A stretch of 64,000 nt of DNA, from contig JAIQFC010000001.1 of assembly GCA_020073465.1 (NCBI GenBank), positions 62,001-126,000 of the forward strand, given 5' to 3'. This DNA is from Terriglobia bacterium. Lineage in GTDB: Bacteria > Acidobacteriota > Terriglobia > Terriglobales > Acidobacteriaceae. Below the pieces are notes generated by a model. It was not told the origin of the DNA and searched no databases. It saw only the letters and a program-made list of their open reading frames with translations. Positions within the stretch are counted from its first letter, which is position 1. The number at the start of each line of letters is the position of its first letter. The position numbers were made by a program, and so were the translations under genes. This document shows positions 1 to 8,987 of this stretch, piece by piece.

Positions 1-2
1 AC

Positions 3-824
3 CTGACGCTGCACGCGGGAACCACGGACGCTGCCGGCTTCGGCAGCTTCGGCGACCGCATCGGCGTGGTCGATCTGGATGGCGTGATCCTGTCGCCCCA
101 GCCGGTCGTCGGGCAGCTCAAGAAGTTCGGCGACGACTCCTCCATCAAGGCCATCATTCTGCACGTGAACTCCCCCGGCGGTGGTGTGGCCGCTTCGGAA
201 GAGATCTATCGCGAAGTCAAGCGCCTTCGCGACGAAAAGAAGAAGCGCGTTGTAGTCTCGATTGAGACCGTCGGCGCCAGCGGCGCCTATTACGTTGCAT
301 CCGCCTCCAACAAGATTTACGCCGATCACGGCAGCATTGTCGGATCGATTGGCGTGATTGCGCAGTGGGTGAACTACGGCGATCTGCTGAAGTGGGCCAA
401 GCTGAAGGACGTGGTGCTCAAAACTGGTGAGTTCAAAGACACCGGAAACCCCGCCCGCGACCTTACTCCCGTTGAGCAGGCCTACATGCAGTCTTTGATC
501 AATAACATGTACGGACAATTTGTGCAGGCTGTCGCCGATGGCCGTGGCCTGAAGGTCGAGAACGTCAAAGCCATCGCCGACGGCAAGGTTTGGACGGGCG
601 AGCAGGCGCTGAGCATGAAGCTGATCGACGAGGTCGGCGATTTCGAGGCCGCCGTCGCCGACACCGCAAAAACCGTCGGCATCAAAGGTGAGCCGACGTT
701 GGTGCGCCCCGAGAAAGATCGCCGCACGGTGCTCGATCTTCTGCTCGGGGACGTCTCCCAGTACCTGCCCACTCGCGAGAAAATGTTGGAACAGCAGGTC
801 GGCTTCTATTTTCTCTGGAAGTAG
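3..824 (+). CDS. sppA: Signal peptide peptidase SppA-like serine protease (5' partial)
   Basis: Membrane-bound S49 peptidase that degrades cleaved signal peptides and other membrane fragments. The reading frame is open to the left edge, so the N-terminus with its membrane anchor lies outside the window; an internal GTG at 66 is not taken as the start. The visible part holds the S49 core: the strand VVDLDGVI, the NSPGGG motif, the SVGASGAYY-like segment (here TVGASGAYYVAS) with the presumed nucleophilic Ser, and GSIGVIAQW, just after the loop carrying the general-base Lys region of the family. A short C-terminal tail ends in LWK. The fold assignment is firm; whether it is SppA proper or another S49 member is inferred. 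Confidence 0.88.
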   Translation: MTLHAGTTDAAGFGSFGDRIGVVDLDGVILSPQPVVGQLKKFGDDSSIKAIILHVNSPGGGVAASEEIYREVKRLRDEKKKRVVVSIETVGASGAYYVASASNKIYADHGSIVGSIGVIAQWVNYGDLLKWAKLKDVVLKTGEFKDTGNPARDLTPVEQAYMQSLINNMYGQFVQAVADGRGLKVENVKAIADGKVWTGEQALSMKLIDEVGDFEAAVADTAKTVGIKGEPTLVRPEKDRRTVLDLLLGDVSQYLPTREKMLEQQVGFYFLWK

Positions 825-864
825 GAACTCCGCAGTCGGACCTCACGGTCAGGAGCTTCAGCCT

Positions 865-1533
865 ATGGGAGTAGGACACGTCGCCCTCGCTTTGGGAGCA
901 TCCAAAGCGGCACCGCGCATGAACGTGGGATGGCTCGTTCTGGCAGCCATGCTCTCCGACTTTCTGCTGGGAATCTTCGCGATGACGGGCCTGGAGCACG
1001 CCACTGTGCCTCCCGACTACGCCACCAAGCACTACCTTCTGTTCACTTTCCCCTACTCGCACGGATTGCTCGCTCTTCTTTTATGGGCAGTGATTGCCGC
1101 GTATCTGATCTCGCGAGCCTATGGCTCCGACCGCAACCGCGTATGGATCGTCGTCGCCCTGGTAGTGCTTTCACACTTCGTTCTGGATGGACTCGTCCAC
1201 GTCGCTGGTCTGCCGTTGGCGGCCGAGAATTCTCCCAAGCTCGGGCTTGGATTGTGGAATCACATGCCGCTCGAGCTGGGCATCGAGACCGTGATGGCCA
1301 TCGCAGGCGTGGCGCTATATTTGAAACTCTCAGGTTTCGGCGCTCCGGCACTTGGCCGCTATGGCATGGTCATATTCATGGCGCTGGTGACCATGATGAC
1401 GTGGACCCAACTCCTCGCCACCGCCCCACCGAAGCCCCGACAACTGACGGTTGCCTGGATCGTTGTGCCTCTGGCCTTCAGCGCGATTGCCTATGCTCTG
1501 GATCGCAAGCGCGCCCGCCAGGTAGCCCTCTAA
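865..1533 (+). CDS. Hypothetical integral membrane protein
   Basis: Unrecognised membrane protein of 222 residues. I chose ATG 865 because AGGAGC lies 8 bases upstream; the open frame extends further left but only over the sppA 3' end in another frame. Six or so hydrophobic stretches are visible, including VGWLVLAAMLSDFLLGIFAM and VVALVVLSHFVLDGLVHVAG. Asp and His residues inside these segments (SDFLLG, SHFVLDGLVH) resemble metal-dependent membrane hydrolases of the YdjM/LexA-binding type, but the match is too weak to name. It follows sppA by 40 bases and may be cotranscribed. Confidence 0.75.
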   Translation: MGVGHVALALGASKAAPRMNVGWLVLAAMLSDFLLGIFAMTGLEHATVPPDYATKHYLLFTFPYSHGLLALLLWAVIAAYLISRAYGSDRNRVWIVVALVVLSHFVLDGLVHVAGLPLAAENSPKLGLGLWNHMPLELGIETVMAIAGVALYLKLSGFGAPALGRYGMVIFMALVTMMTWTQLLATAPPKPRQLTVAWIVVPLAFSAIAYALDRKRARQVAL

Positions 1534-1548
1534 AGCTGCTCTCATAAT

Positions 1549-1658
1549 GGTTTGGGAAGGGCACGGCTTCCAGCCGTGCCGCTAACAGTCAACAGGAATG
1601 CGGGCTTCAGCCCCTGAGGGACCAGCGCAACTGTAGTAGCAAGGGCTGTTCCCAAACC
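1549..1658. repeat. MITE-like inverted-repeat element with two internal hairpins
   Basis: A 110-base unit whose ends GGTTTGGGAA (1549-1558) and TTCCCAAACC (1649-1658) are perfect 10-base inverted repeats. Inside are two further hairpins, GGCACGGC/GCCGTGCC at about 1560-1580 and GGGCTTCAGCCC at about 1602-1613. It fills the gap between the membrane protein gene and the HU gene. No coding capacity is seen. Confidence 0.7.
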
Positions 1659-1748
1659 GTGACTTGCATACAACCCCTGAAATTTGAGAAGGTTATGGGA
1701 GTTCAGTCGCAGGCCCAGCCTGGAGCCCGGCAGGAAAGAAGAGGGGTT

Positions 1749-2078
1749 ATGACCAAAGCCGATCTGATCGATGAAGTCTCGCGTTTAGCAGAACTTACGC
1801 GCAAAGACAGCGAAGTGATTGTGGAGACCATCTTTGACAGCGTGGTGCGCTCCCTCCGCGCCGGCGACAAAATCGAGATTCGCGGCTTTGGCAGCTTCCG
1901 CACCCGCCAGCGTAAACCCCGCGTCGGACGCAATCCCAAAACCGGCGAGCGGGTTGAAGTCCCCGCCAAGAAGATTCCTTTCTTCAAGCCCAGCAAGGAG
2001 TTGAAGGACTTGGTGAATGAGGGCGATGCCGGTGCGCCCGCTCCGGCGCCTGCCGCGTCGACGCCGCCGACCGTCTAG
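1749..2078 (+). CDS. hup: HU/IHF-family DNA-binding protein
   Basis: Small nucleoid protein that bends and compacts DNA as a dimer. The 109-residue product begins MTKADLIDEV, the usual family start, and ATG 1749 follows a purine-rich AGGAAAGAAGAGG stretch; earlier in-frame GTG 1659 and ATG 1695 would add an atypical leader. The DNA-binding arm carries the signature GRNPKTGERVEVPAKK with the intercalating Pro region, and GFGSF precedes it. The tail after residue about 90 is rich in Ala and Pro (GAPAPAPAAS), a disordered extension beyond the standard 90-residue HU. Monocistronic, with a hairpin terminator just after the stop. Confidence 0.93.
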   Translation: MTKADLIDEVSRLAELTRKDSEVIVETIFDSVVRSLRAGDKIEIRGFGSFRTRQRKPRVGRNPKTGERVEVPAKKIPFFKPSKELKDLVNEGDAGAPAPAPAASTPPTV

Positions 2079-2094
2079 ATTTCCGAGCACCTGT

Positions 2095-2122
2095 CGTAGA
2101 GACGTTGCTTGCAATGTCTCTT
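2095..2122 (+). terminator. Hairpin downstream of the HU gene, member of a dispersed repeat
   Basis: AGAGACGTTGC and GCAATGTCTCT form a stem with a two-base loop, followed by TTTGCTTCTT. It can terminate HU transcription before the convergent pgeF gene. The same palindrome recurs at 47531-47561 and, inverted, at 47584-47611 after efp. Confidence 0.6.
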
Positions 2123-2133
2123 TGCTTCTTCAG

Positions 2134-3051
2134 TCAATCCCGAATTCCCGCTACGCCCATCAGCCTGCCTGTCTTCCCCTTTTCCGCGCGATACGAAAAC
2201 AGCAGATCCGGACGGCAATTGGTGCAGAGAGACGAAGCCTCAATGCTCTTTGCCGGCACCGCTGCCGCGATCAACTGCTGACGATTGGCCTCCACCAGAT
2301 CGAGGAAGATCTTCTTCGGCAGCTCGCTGTGCCCGGGGGCTCGAGCCGTGAGAAACAATAGAGGGTATTTCTCCCGCACCGGATCAGAATCCTTCACCTC
2401 GCGGAAAAGACTGGCCGCATAGGCGAACTGCGATTTGAATTTCTCGCGAACCTCTTCTCCCACTTCATAACAGCATCCCTGAATGCCCGGTCCAATCGCG
2501 GCCTTAAGGTCTTTGGGAGTGCTGCCAAACCAGCGCCGCATTTCCCCCACGCCCTTCTCGACAATCCGTTTGACCGTGCCACGCCATCCCGCATGGAACA
2601 CGCCCACGGCGTGGCGTTTGGGATCCACCAGAATGACGGGCAGGCAATCCGCCGTCTGGATCGCCAGAAGCAGGCGCGGAGTCGCAGTGAGCAACCCATC
2701 TCCGGTCAGCGGATGTTCCGGCTTGGCATCAACACAATGGATGAGGTCAGAGTGCACCTGTCGCAGCGTGATAAGCGGCCAGACTTCCGGTGATGTGTGC
2801 CGGGGTCTCGACTGTTGGCCCGCCGCACCCAGCTCCCGCAAGAACGCGATCCGATTGCGTTCCACCGTGCCATGGGAGTCGTCTCTGGTAAACCCGAGGT
2901 TAAGGCTCTGCCCGCCATAGGCACGAGAGGATCCCCCCACGCGCGTGGAAAAACCGTGTACCAGCCAAGGAACTGTGCTCAGATGCTTGGCGCGAAGGAC
3001 ATTGAGTTTCGCCTGTTTGTTTGTTGTCTTTCTGGGAGCCCGAATCGCCAC
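2134..3051 (-). CDS. pgeF: PgeF / YfiH-type polyphenol oxidase-fold protein (peptidoglycan editing factor)
   Basis: Member of the multicopper-laccase-fold family (YfiH, DUF152) implicated in purine nucleoside cleavage or removal of mis-incorporated amino acids from peptidoglycan precursors. The 305-residue protein shows the family core: HGFSTRVGG near residue 33, TLRQVHSDLIH, GDGLLTATPRLLLAIQTADC, and VGVFHAGWRGTVKRI with the zinc-ligand His and Cys residues. The C-terminus carries SLCTNCRPDLLFSYRAEKG, typical of the family. Start at 3051 gives about 40 residues before the domain, so a later start cannot be excluded. It faces the HU gene convergently. Confidence 0.88.
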   Translation of the reverse strand: MAIRAPRKTTNKQAKLNVLRAKHLSTVPWLVHGFSTRVGGSSRAYGGQSLNLGFTRDDSHGTVERNRIAFLRELGAAGQQSRPRHTSPEVWPLITLRQVHSDLIHCVDAKPEHPLTGDGLLTATPRLLLAIQTADCLPVILVDPKRHAVGVFHAGWRGTVKRIVEKGVGEMRRWFGSTPKDLKAAIGPGIQGCCYEVGEEVREKFKSQFAYAASLFREVKDSDPVREKYPLLFLTARAPGHSELPKKIFLDLVEANRQQLIAAAVPAKSIEASSLCTNCRPDLLFSYRAEKGKTGRLMGVAGIRD

Positions 3052-3095
3052 ACTGCAATGTTACAGGATGAGCTCTGTTGATGACTGCCGCGGCC

Positions 3096-4883
3096 CTAGT
3101 ACTTCCAACTCTTCAAGTCCGCACCCTTGGGCGCCGTCTGCTCCATGTACTTGACCATCTCCGGCCAGTAGTGCTGGTTCAGTCCGACTGCCGGATCGAA
3201 CTCTCCCGGATAGCAATGGGGCTTGCGCATGCCGAACTCAAAGCTGCCGTGATAATACGGATCCGTCGTCGATTCCAGAGAATCTTTGAGCAGATGCACC
3301 GCGCGGTCCAGATAAAACGTATCAGCCTCGCCCACGTAGAAGTGCAGCTTGCCGGCCAGCTTCGGCCCCAGCGTCTTCCAGTCGCGCTGCATGATCGCGC
3401 TCAAGTCGTAGTGCTCCTTCCAGAACTTCGCCGTCTCGTGATCGATCACGCCGGTCCGCTTGTCAAAAATTGGTTTGGGATACCCGTCCTCTCCGACCGG
3501 GCTGAACACCGCCTGCCAGATATCGAACTGCTCGCCCGAACGCCCGTGTGTGCCCTGAACCAGTTCATAGCGGTTCATCAGTTCCATGGTGGAGAGCACC
3601 AGCCCGTCGGGCTGCCGCATCGATGGCCGGGGCACGCGCGTGTAGGGACTTTCAATCCAGAAAGCGTTCTTGTCTTCGTAAAGATTGGTGGTGATGTAGG
3701 CGCGGAAATCGACGACATCCGGACAGAACACCCACGCTCCGTTGTAAAAGTCCGGATAAAACACCTGAGATGCGAGAGTCTCCCACCCGCCGGTCGATCC
3801 GCCATAAACGGCCCGCGCCCATCCTTGACCGAGGCCGCGGAACGTTTTCTCCACGTACGGGATCAACTCCTGCGTGATGGCATCGCCGTACGGACCTTGA
3901 TTCTCCGAATTGACCGCGTAGGAGTCGTCGAAGTAAGGCGTCGCGTGCTGGATTGTGAGCACGATGACACGCGGCAACCGTCCGGCAGTCCAATCCTGGT
4001 AAAGTTTGTATCCCGACTGTGCCGCTCTCAGTTCGCTGTCTTTCAGCCCCGGGCTGGGCGGCTCCGTGCGAAACGCGATCACCCCCGGCAGGTCACGATG
4101 AAAGTGATCCTGCTCGACAATCAGCGGGTAATGCGCTTCCGGATGTTCTTCCCATCCATCCGGCAACAGCACCACCGCTCCCAGGTACGTCGGCCTGCCC
4201 CAGAACTTGCTCAGCAGCTGACTCTCGATGCGGATGTGCTTCACCCACTTGTTGTCAACGATCTTGTGCTCCGCGTTGGCCCCGCTCCAGCCCAAAACCG
4301 AATCCACAACCTTCGGTTCGTCCTCCACCGGAGGAATTCTTTCACTCAGGGAAATGCGAATGGTTTGTCCCGCCTTCGGGTCGATGTGAATCTTCTGCGG
4401 TTTGCTGTACAGATTGCCCGGCTTCACTTGCCAGTGCTGTCCGTCGCCCTTCTCCGGAGGCAGCTTGACCGTGTGCCCGTTCGCCAGGTGAAAGGTCTCA
4501 TAGATATTAATGAGCCCCTGCACCCAGTAGTCGCCCGCTGCCAGGTCATTTAGACTCGCGGCTGGATAACCGAGGGTCGACGCATCGACCACCGCAGGTG
4601 TGCCCGCAGCCAGTCCATCCACATCGACGCCGAAGACCTGCTGCGATTCCGGGACGTCGTAACTGATCTGAAAGCGTGGCTCTTTCTCGTCGTTGTTGGA
4701 AATGAGCAGAAGAACGTGCCCATCCAGCGTCGCGGGACTCATCTCCTGGGAGAAGGAAATCTCAAACCGCAAGCCGGCTGACTTCGTGGACTTGCCTGTG
4801 GAGCCCGATTTTTCGGATGCGGCGTATGTGGCTGCGACAGCGAACAAGAGAACAGCGAGCAAGAAAAGAGCGCGCTTGTGCAT
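3096..4883 (-). CDS. Secreted esterase-like alpha/beta hydrolase
   Basis: A 595-residue exported protein of unknown substrate. The N-terminus MHKRALFLLAVLLFAVAATYAA is a signal peptide. An Ig-like or beta-rich N-terminal half is followed by a C-terminal alpha/beta hydrolase resembling esterase D: nucleophile elbow VYGGSTGGWETL (about residue 365), preceded by VEQDHFHRDLP and followed by a late AspTyr/His-containing region HFYVGEADTFYLD and HCYPGEF. This suggests cleavage of an ester or peptide bond outside the cytoplasm; the substrate cannot be inferred. It stands alone, with repeats on its upstream side. Confidence 0.8.
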   Translation of the reverse strand: MHKRALFLLAVLLFAVAATYAASEKSGSTGKSTKSAGLRFEISFSQEMSPATLDGHVLLLISNNDEKEPRFQISYDVPESQQVFGVDVDGLAAGTPAVVDASTLGYPAASLNDLAAGDYWVQGLINIYETFHLANGHTVKLPPEKGDGQHWQVKPGNLYSKPQKIHIDPKAGQTIRISLSERIPPVEDEPKVVDSVLGWSGANAEHKIVDNKWVKHIRIESQLLSKFWGRPTYLGAVVLLPDGWEEHPEAHYPLIVEQDHFHRDLPGVIAFRTEPPSPGLKDSELRAAQSGYKLYQDWTAGRLPRVIVLTIQHATPYFDDSYAVNSENQGPYGDAITQELIPYVEKTFRGLGQGWARAVYGGSTGGWETLASQVFYPDFYNGAWVFCPDVVDFRAYITTNLYEDKNAFWIESPYTRVPRPSMRQPDGLVLSTMELMNRYELVQGTHGRSGEQFDIWQAVFSPVGEDGYPKPIFDKRTGVIDHETAKFWKEHYDLSAIMQRDWKTLGPKLAGKLHFYVGEADTFYLDRAVHLLKDSLESTTDPYYHGSFEFGMRKPHCYPGEFDPAVGLNQHYWPEMVKYMEQTAPKGADLKSWKY

Positions 4884-4979
4884 AGGCAGGCACCTCGTCA
4901 GAAGGCAGCCATGTATAGCAGTGGCCGAAGCCGACGGTCAAGCGAGTGGTCGTAGTGAAGTTCGGATCCGACCGCCGCG

Positions 4980-5056
4980 GCAGGGCGTCATCCTGAGCGC
5001 AGCCGTTCTTCAGGCGGAGCGGAGCGCTTGCCCTGAGCGAAGTCGAAGGGATCTTG
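4980..5056. repeat. Dispersed hairpin repeat (CCTGAGCGAAGTCGAAGGGATC family)
   Basis: A stretch with GGGCGTCATCCTGAGC at the left and GCCCTGAGCGAAGTCGAA at the right, enclosing CTTCAGGCGGAGCGGAGCGC. Its reverse complement is about 85 percent alike to 52080-52160. Translated in another frame it gives peptides such as ACPERSRRDLA, which should not be annotated as protein. Confidence 0.7.
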
Positions 5057-5149
5057 CGCATACCCACAGAGCTAAGCATAGAATGTCGCCGCGTTGGGTC
5101 GCCCCCGGTTTGCCTGCTCGCACTCCCTCCGCTATAGTTTTACTCAGCC

Positions 5150-5506
5150 GTGTTTGAGAACTTCACTACCACCGACCGCTGGACGAAGAAACAGGTTCAC
5201 TGCGTCTACCAGGCCATGATCGTGGCCATAGCCACGCGCCATGCCGATGCCGTAGACCTCAAGTTCCTCGTCGACGGGCGAAAAGTCTGGGTCGCGCTCC
5301 CGCATCCCGCCTGGGTGGAGTACAAGAACCGCACCGGCAAGATGATCACCGACTCTCTCGCCGTCGAGATCGCCGGCCATTACCTGAAGACCGCTCTCGA
5401 GTCCGGCGAGGGCGTAGGGCGGGAAATGTACTCGCTCACGATCGACGAAACGCTGGCTCACCTCGATGCTGTCGTCTCTGAGATGCAGGCGGAAGTGACC
5501 GCTTAG
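5150..5506 (+). CDS. Hypothetical protein
   Basis: Unrecognised soluble protein of 118 residues starting at GTG 5150. It contains no signal peptide or membrane segment; the sequence is mixed alpha/beta with a hydrophobic strand [13 protein letters not shown] and an acidic, helical C-terminus ([18 protein letters not shown]). It has GC-rich codon usage like its neighbours and fills its interval well, so it is likely a true gene. Between it and pckA lie 220 bases without a clear gene. Confidence 0.65.
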   Translation: MFENFTTTDRWTKKQVHCVYQAMIVAIATRHADAVDLKFLVDGRKVWVALPHPAWVEYKNRTGKMITDSLAVEIAGHYLKTALESGEGVGREMYSLTIDETLAHLDAVVSEMQAEVTA

Positions 5507-5726
5507 CTTCCGACTTTCATGTCCTTCAGCGCGACTTTGCGTCTCTCCATGGCCTGCATCTTCCAGGCCACCCGCGAACTCGGAAAGTCGCATCTCTATG
5601 AGTCCATGGACTTTGTCGGAACCAAACCGCGTTCGTCCGATCTCCCGTGACGCTGGCACTTGGCAGGTCCGTGGCCTTTGCGTCACAATAATCCGTTTTG
5701 TTGTTGGGCCCTTTCAGGAGACTTTG

Positions 5727-7307
5727 ATGGCGACGACGATGCACGTGAGCGATGTGGCGGAACTGCTGTCAGACGGTAGGACGCACTTCAATCTCTCACC
5801 GCCACAACTCGTCGAGCACGCCATCCGCCGCGAGGAAGCCAAGCTGGCTTCGAACGGCGCCCTGGTCGGCTACACCAATCGCACCGGACGCTCCCCCAAA
5901 GACAAGTTCATCGTCCGCGATGAGACGACCGCCCACACCGTAGCCTGGGGCGGCGTCAACACCGCGATGGAACCGGAAAAGTTCGACGCACTTTACACGC
6001 GAGTGATGGAGCATCTGCGTGGACGGGAACTCTACGTGCAGGACTTGTTCTGCGGAGCCGATCCTGCCTACCGTCTGCCTGTCCGCTTCGTCAACGAGTA
6101 TGCCTGGCACAACCTGTTTGTGCGGCAGTTATTCTTGCGGCCAACCGCAGAAGAGCTGAGAACCCACCATCCTGAGTTCACCGTGATCGCGGCGCCGGAG
6201 TTCAAGGCCGACCCCAAGCGCGATGGCACCAACTCCGAAGTCTTTGTCCTGCTGAATTTCGTGCGCCGCACGGTTCTGATCGGCGGCACTTCCTACGCCG
6301 GGGAAATGAAGAAGTCGATTTTCAGCATCATGAATTTCCTGCTGCCGCACCGCAATGTGTTCCCCATGCATTGCTCGGCCAACATCGGCCATGACGGCGT
6401 CAGCGCCCTGTTTTTCGGCCTCTCCGGCACGGGCAAGACCACGCTCTCCGCCGATCCTTCCCGCGACCTCATCGGCGATGACGAGCACGGCTGGAGCGCC
6501 AACGGCGTCTTCAACTTCGAGGGTGGATGCTACGCCAAGTGCATCAAGCTCTCGCAAAACAACGAGCCCCAGATTTGGAGCGCTCTGCGCTTTGGTTGCG
6601 TGTTGGAAAACGTTACGCTCGATCCGCACACCCGCGTTCCCGACTACAACGACGACGGCAAGACCGAGAACACTCGTGCCGCCTATCCCGTCGACTTCAT
6701 CGACAACGCCGTCATCCCCGGCATCGGCGGACATCCCAAGAACGTGGTCTTCCTGACCGCCGACGCCTTCGGTGTGCTACCCCCAATTTCGCGCCTCACG
6801 CCCGAGCAGGCCATGTACCACTTCCTCTCCGGCTACACCGCGAAGGTCGCCGGGACCGAAGCCGGAGTGAAGGAACCGCAGGCCACCTTCTCCACTTGCT
6901 TCGGATCGCCTTTCCTCCCTCTCCCGCCCAAGACCTACGCCGAGATGCTGGGCCGCCGCCTGCGCGAGCATCACGCCCAATGCTGGCTCGTGAACACCGG
7001 CTGGCAAGGCGGACCGTACGGCGTCGGCAAGCGCATGGCCATCCCCTACACCCGTGCCATGGTGGACGCCGCTGTCGAGGGAGAACTGACAAAAGAAGAA
7101 TTCGAGATCGAGCCCACCTTCGGCTTCAGCATTCCAAAAGCATGCCCGGGAGTACCGGCTGAAGTGCTGAACCCTCGCAACGCCTGGACCGACAAGGCCG
7201 CCTTCGACAAAGCAGCCGAAGATCTCCGCAACCGTTTCGCCAAGAACTTCGAGACCTTCGACGCCCCGCCCGAAGTGAAAGCAGCGGGACCGAAAGCCCA
7301 GAAGTAA
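5727..7307 (+). CDS. pckA: Phosphoenolpyruvate carboxykinase (ATP)
   Basis: Converts oxaloacetate and ATP to phosphoenolpyruvate, ADP and CO2, the entry step of gluconeogenesis, in the cytoplasm. I chose ATG 5727 because CAGGAG lies 6 bases upstream and the protein then starts [14 protein letters not shown]; length 526 residues is normal. Visible motifs are [16 protein letters not shown], the P-loop GLSGTGKTT, the metal-binding [10 protein letters not shown] and the [11 protein letters not shown] segment. A possible promoter lies upstream (TTGGCA at 5660, CACAAT at 5684), weakly supported. It is not part of an obvious operon. Confidence 0.97.
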   Translation: MATTMHVSDVAELLSDGRTHFNLSPPQLVEHAIRREEAKLASNGALVGYTNRTGRSPKDKFIVRDETTAHTVAWGGVNTAMEPEKFDALYTRVMEHLRGRELYVQDLFCGADPAYRLPVRFVNEYAWHNLFVRQLFLRPTAEELRTHHPEFTVIAAPEFKADPKRDGTNSEVFVLLNFVRRTVLIGGTSYAGEMKKSIFSIMNFLLPHRNVFPMHCSANIGHDGVSALFFGLSGTGKTTLSADPSRDLIGDDEHGWSANGVFNFEGGCYAKCIKLSQNNEPQIWSALRFGCVLENVTLDPHTRVPDYNDDGKTENTRAAYPVDFIDNAVIPGIGGHPKNVVFLTADAFGVLPPISRLTPEQAMYHFLSGYTAKVAGTEAGVKEPQATFSTCFGSPFLPLPPKTYAEMLGRRLREHHAQCWLVNTGWQGGPYGVGKRMAIPYTRAMVDAAVEGELTKEEFEIEPTFGFSIPKACPGVPAEVLNPRNAWTDKAAFDKAAEDLRNRFAKNFETFDAPPEVKAAGPKAQK

Positions 7308-7333
7308 GCGCCCCCTGAAGTCAGAGTGCCCAT

Positions 7334-7359
7334 GGGGGACAGCCGCCCCCGGCTGTCCA
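7334..7359. repeat. GGGGACAGCC/GGCTGTCC hairpin repeat, copy 1
   Basis: Palindrome GGGGGACAGCCG ... CGGCTGTCC just after pckA. It belongs to the family also found at 19249, 24254 and 26210. A separate GTCATCCTGAGGATGCGTTC repeat follows at 7369-7412. Confidence 0.75.
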
Positions 7360-7399
7360 GTAGTTGGTTGTCATCCTGAGGATGCGTTCTTTGCGCCGC

Positions 7400-7778
7400 G
7401 AAGGATCCCGTCCTGCTTCCATTTCCAACTCTCGCTTCCATTGACCACGCCAACTTCACCGTAGAAGCGAATCGTCACGTCATCCTCGTCCAGGCGATGC
7501 TACTCGAAGAAGCTTGGTCCCGGCTTCATGTCGGCGATCACGTTCGACTTGGTGTAGCGTTTGTCATCAATACGGCTCCCAGGAAGTCCTCGGCAATGAT
7601 TTTCTTTGGCACGTTAACATCGTTGGTCTTAAACGACTAACCCATTCCCGCTCCATTTGCATGATTTGCTGCCGATCGCGATCCGCATCCGAGCCAGCCT
7701 TCCCTGACTGAGCACTGCGAATGCGGCACACGCACAGCCAATGACCAGCTCAGCCACGACGACGTTGACCTCATGTCA
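7400..7778 (-). pseudogene. Decayed DUF4440/SnoaL-like (NTF2-fold) gene
   Basis: No intact frame exists, but reading the minus strand with frame changes yields a coherent secreted NTF2-like protein: a hydrophobic leader (VIGCACAAFAVLSQ), then ADRDRQQIMQMEREWV, SFKTNDVNVPKKIIAEDFLG, DDKRYTKSNVIADMKPG and DDVTIRFYGEVGVVNG. At least two or three frameshifts and one in-frame TAG (near 7500) interrupt it. The 3' end runs into a GTCATCCTGAGGATGCG repeat, so the C-terminus is lost. Family assignment rests on the pattern of a catalytically undefined SnoaL/DUF4440 domain and is inferred. The rest of 7308-7807 holds only repeats. Confidence 0.5.
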
Positions 7779-7807
7779 CCCCTCTTCTGGAACCGCGGGA
7801 GAACTGG

Positions 7808-8530
7808 TTACCGCACCCGCTGCAAGATCTCAATCACGCGCTGCAGATCTTCTTCCGTATCCACTCCCACCGAATCATGCGGAGTCTCCCCGACGAAAAT
7901 TGGGATGCCATTCTCCAGGAACCTCAACTGCTCCAATCGCTCACTCTTCTCCAAAGAAGACTCCGGCAGCGCCACAAACCGGTCCAGTGCTGCTTTGCGG
8001 TAGGCGTAAAGGCCAAGGTGCTTGAAGTATCGCGGCCGCGTCCCGTCGCGGTCGAAGGGAATCGTCGCCCGGGAAAAATACAACGCCCGCCCGTTCGAGT
8101 CGGTTACAACTTTTACCGCATTCGGATTGGAGATATCCTCCTCGGCCGCTGGTGTCATTACCGTTCCCACCTGCACCGACGCATCCTTCATCACGGCAAG
8201 CAGCGTTGCGATGTGCTCCGGCCGGGTCAAGGGTTCGTCTCCTTGCACGTTGATATAGATATCGGCCGTCACGCGTCCGGAAACCTCGCGGACTCGTTCC
8301 GTCCCGCTCCGATGGCTAGCAGAAGTCATCTCAGCGTTCCACCCGTGCTGCCTGCAGACTTCAAGGATTTCCTCTGAGTCGGTGGCTACAATCACCCGGT
8401 CGAGAAGAGGCGAAGCCAGCACCGCCTCATACACAACCCCGATCAGGGGTTTCCCCGCAATCTCCCGCAGCATCTTGCGCGGCAGCCGAGTCGAGGCCAA
8501 ACGAGCCGGAATGACAGCGATTGCTTTCAT
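7808..8530 (-). CDS. kdsB: 3-deoxy-manno-octulosonate cytidylyltransferase
   Basis: Activates Kdo with CTP to CMP-Kdo for lipopolysaccharide inner-core synthesis, which indicates a Gram-negative envelope. ATG 8530 gives the family start MKAIAVIPARLASTRLPRKM; 17 extra codons upstream are not family-like. Length 240 residues is usual. The nucleotide-binding N-terminus, NVQGDEPL (with the catalytic Asp), KVVTDSNGRALYFSRA and the HLGLYAYR segment are present. It is a single-gene unit; no other Kdo gene is in the window. Confidence 0.96.
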   Translation of the reverse strand: MKAIAVIPARLASTRLPRKMLREIAGKPLIGVVYEAVLASPLLDRVIVATDSEEILEVCRQHGWNAEMTSASHRSGTERVREVSGRVTADIYINVQGDEPLTRPEHIATLLAVMKDASVQVGTVMTPAAEEDISNPNAVKVVTDSNGRALYFSRATIPFDRDGTRPRYFKHLGLYAYRKAALDRFVALPESSLEKSERLEQLRFLENGIPIFVGETPHDSVGVDTEEDLQRVIEILQRVR

Positions 8531-8709
8531 GATCTTCAGGATGAGACTGTCTAGTTTCCAGTTTCGGAGCGCAACTGGCAAGCAAGGAATCTACGTGGGA
8601 CCCTGGACGTCGGACCTTGGACTTCGAACCTCAGCCCTCAAGACCGATGTATCGCAGTTCTGGCTTGTGGCCAGGATCTGAGGTCCGAAGTCGCGCTTCG
8701 TGCTTCGGT

Positions 8710-8739
8710 TTGACACTGTTTTGTACAGCCCAATAAAAT
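8710..8739 (+). promoter_or_regulatory. Sigma-70-type promoter for tRNA-Met
   Basis: TTGACA at 8710-8715 and TAAAAT at 8734-8739 with an 18-base spacer, pointing toward the tRNA 110 bases downstream. This is the closest match to the bacterial consensus in the window. Confidence 0.6.
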
Positions 8740-8849
8740 CAGACTTGGACGTAGCGCGCCGCTCCGGTTCGTTGCCTCCAAGGCGAGACTCCGGTTGGGC
8801 TGGCGCGGAGGTTCCCTCGCCAGTTTTCTCTCCGATTGATTCGCAACGT

Positions 8850-8926
8850 GGCGGTGTAGCTCAGGTGGTTAGAGCGACGGTCTCATAATCCGTAGGTCGT
8901 AGGTTCGAGTCCTACCGCCGCCACCA
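8850..8926 (+). tRNA. tRNA-Met (CAT anticodon)
   Basis: A complete 77-base cloverleaf with encoded CCA. Acceptor GGCGGTG pairs with CGCCGCC, the D arm is GCTC/GAGC, the anticodon loop is CTCATAA, and the T arm is GTAGG-TTCGAGT-CCTAC. The last pair of the anticodon stem is T-T as I align it. The CTCATAA loop and body match elongator tRNA-Met; a lysidine-modified tRNA-Ile with CAT anticodon is possible but less likely. Confidence 0.93.
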
Positions 8927-8987
8927 ACTAAATCAACAACTTGCAGGAGATCTGGAGGTGCTTCCATTTCGCCTGGTTGCGCGGGAG

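Noticed and set aside
3078..4553. 491-residue plus-strand frame
   Set aside because: It is antisense to the secreted hydrolase gene, has no family resemblance, and the minus-strand frame has a signal peptide and nucleophile elbow.
4980..5056. Small protein with ACPERSRR-type sequence
   Set aside because: This peptide arises from translating a dispersed DNA repeat; it recurs at 52080-52160 in another context.
8850..8926. Attachment-site duplication of the tRNA 3' end
   Set aside because: I found no second copy of the T-arm and acceptor sequence in the window.
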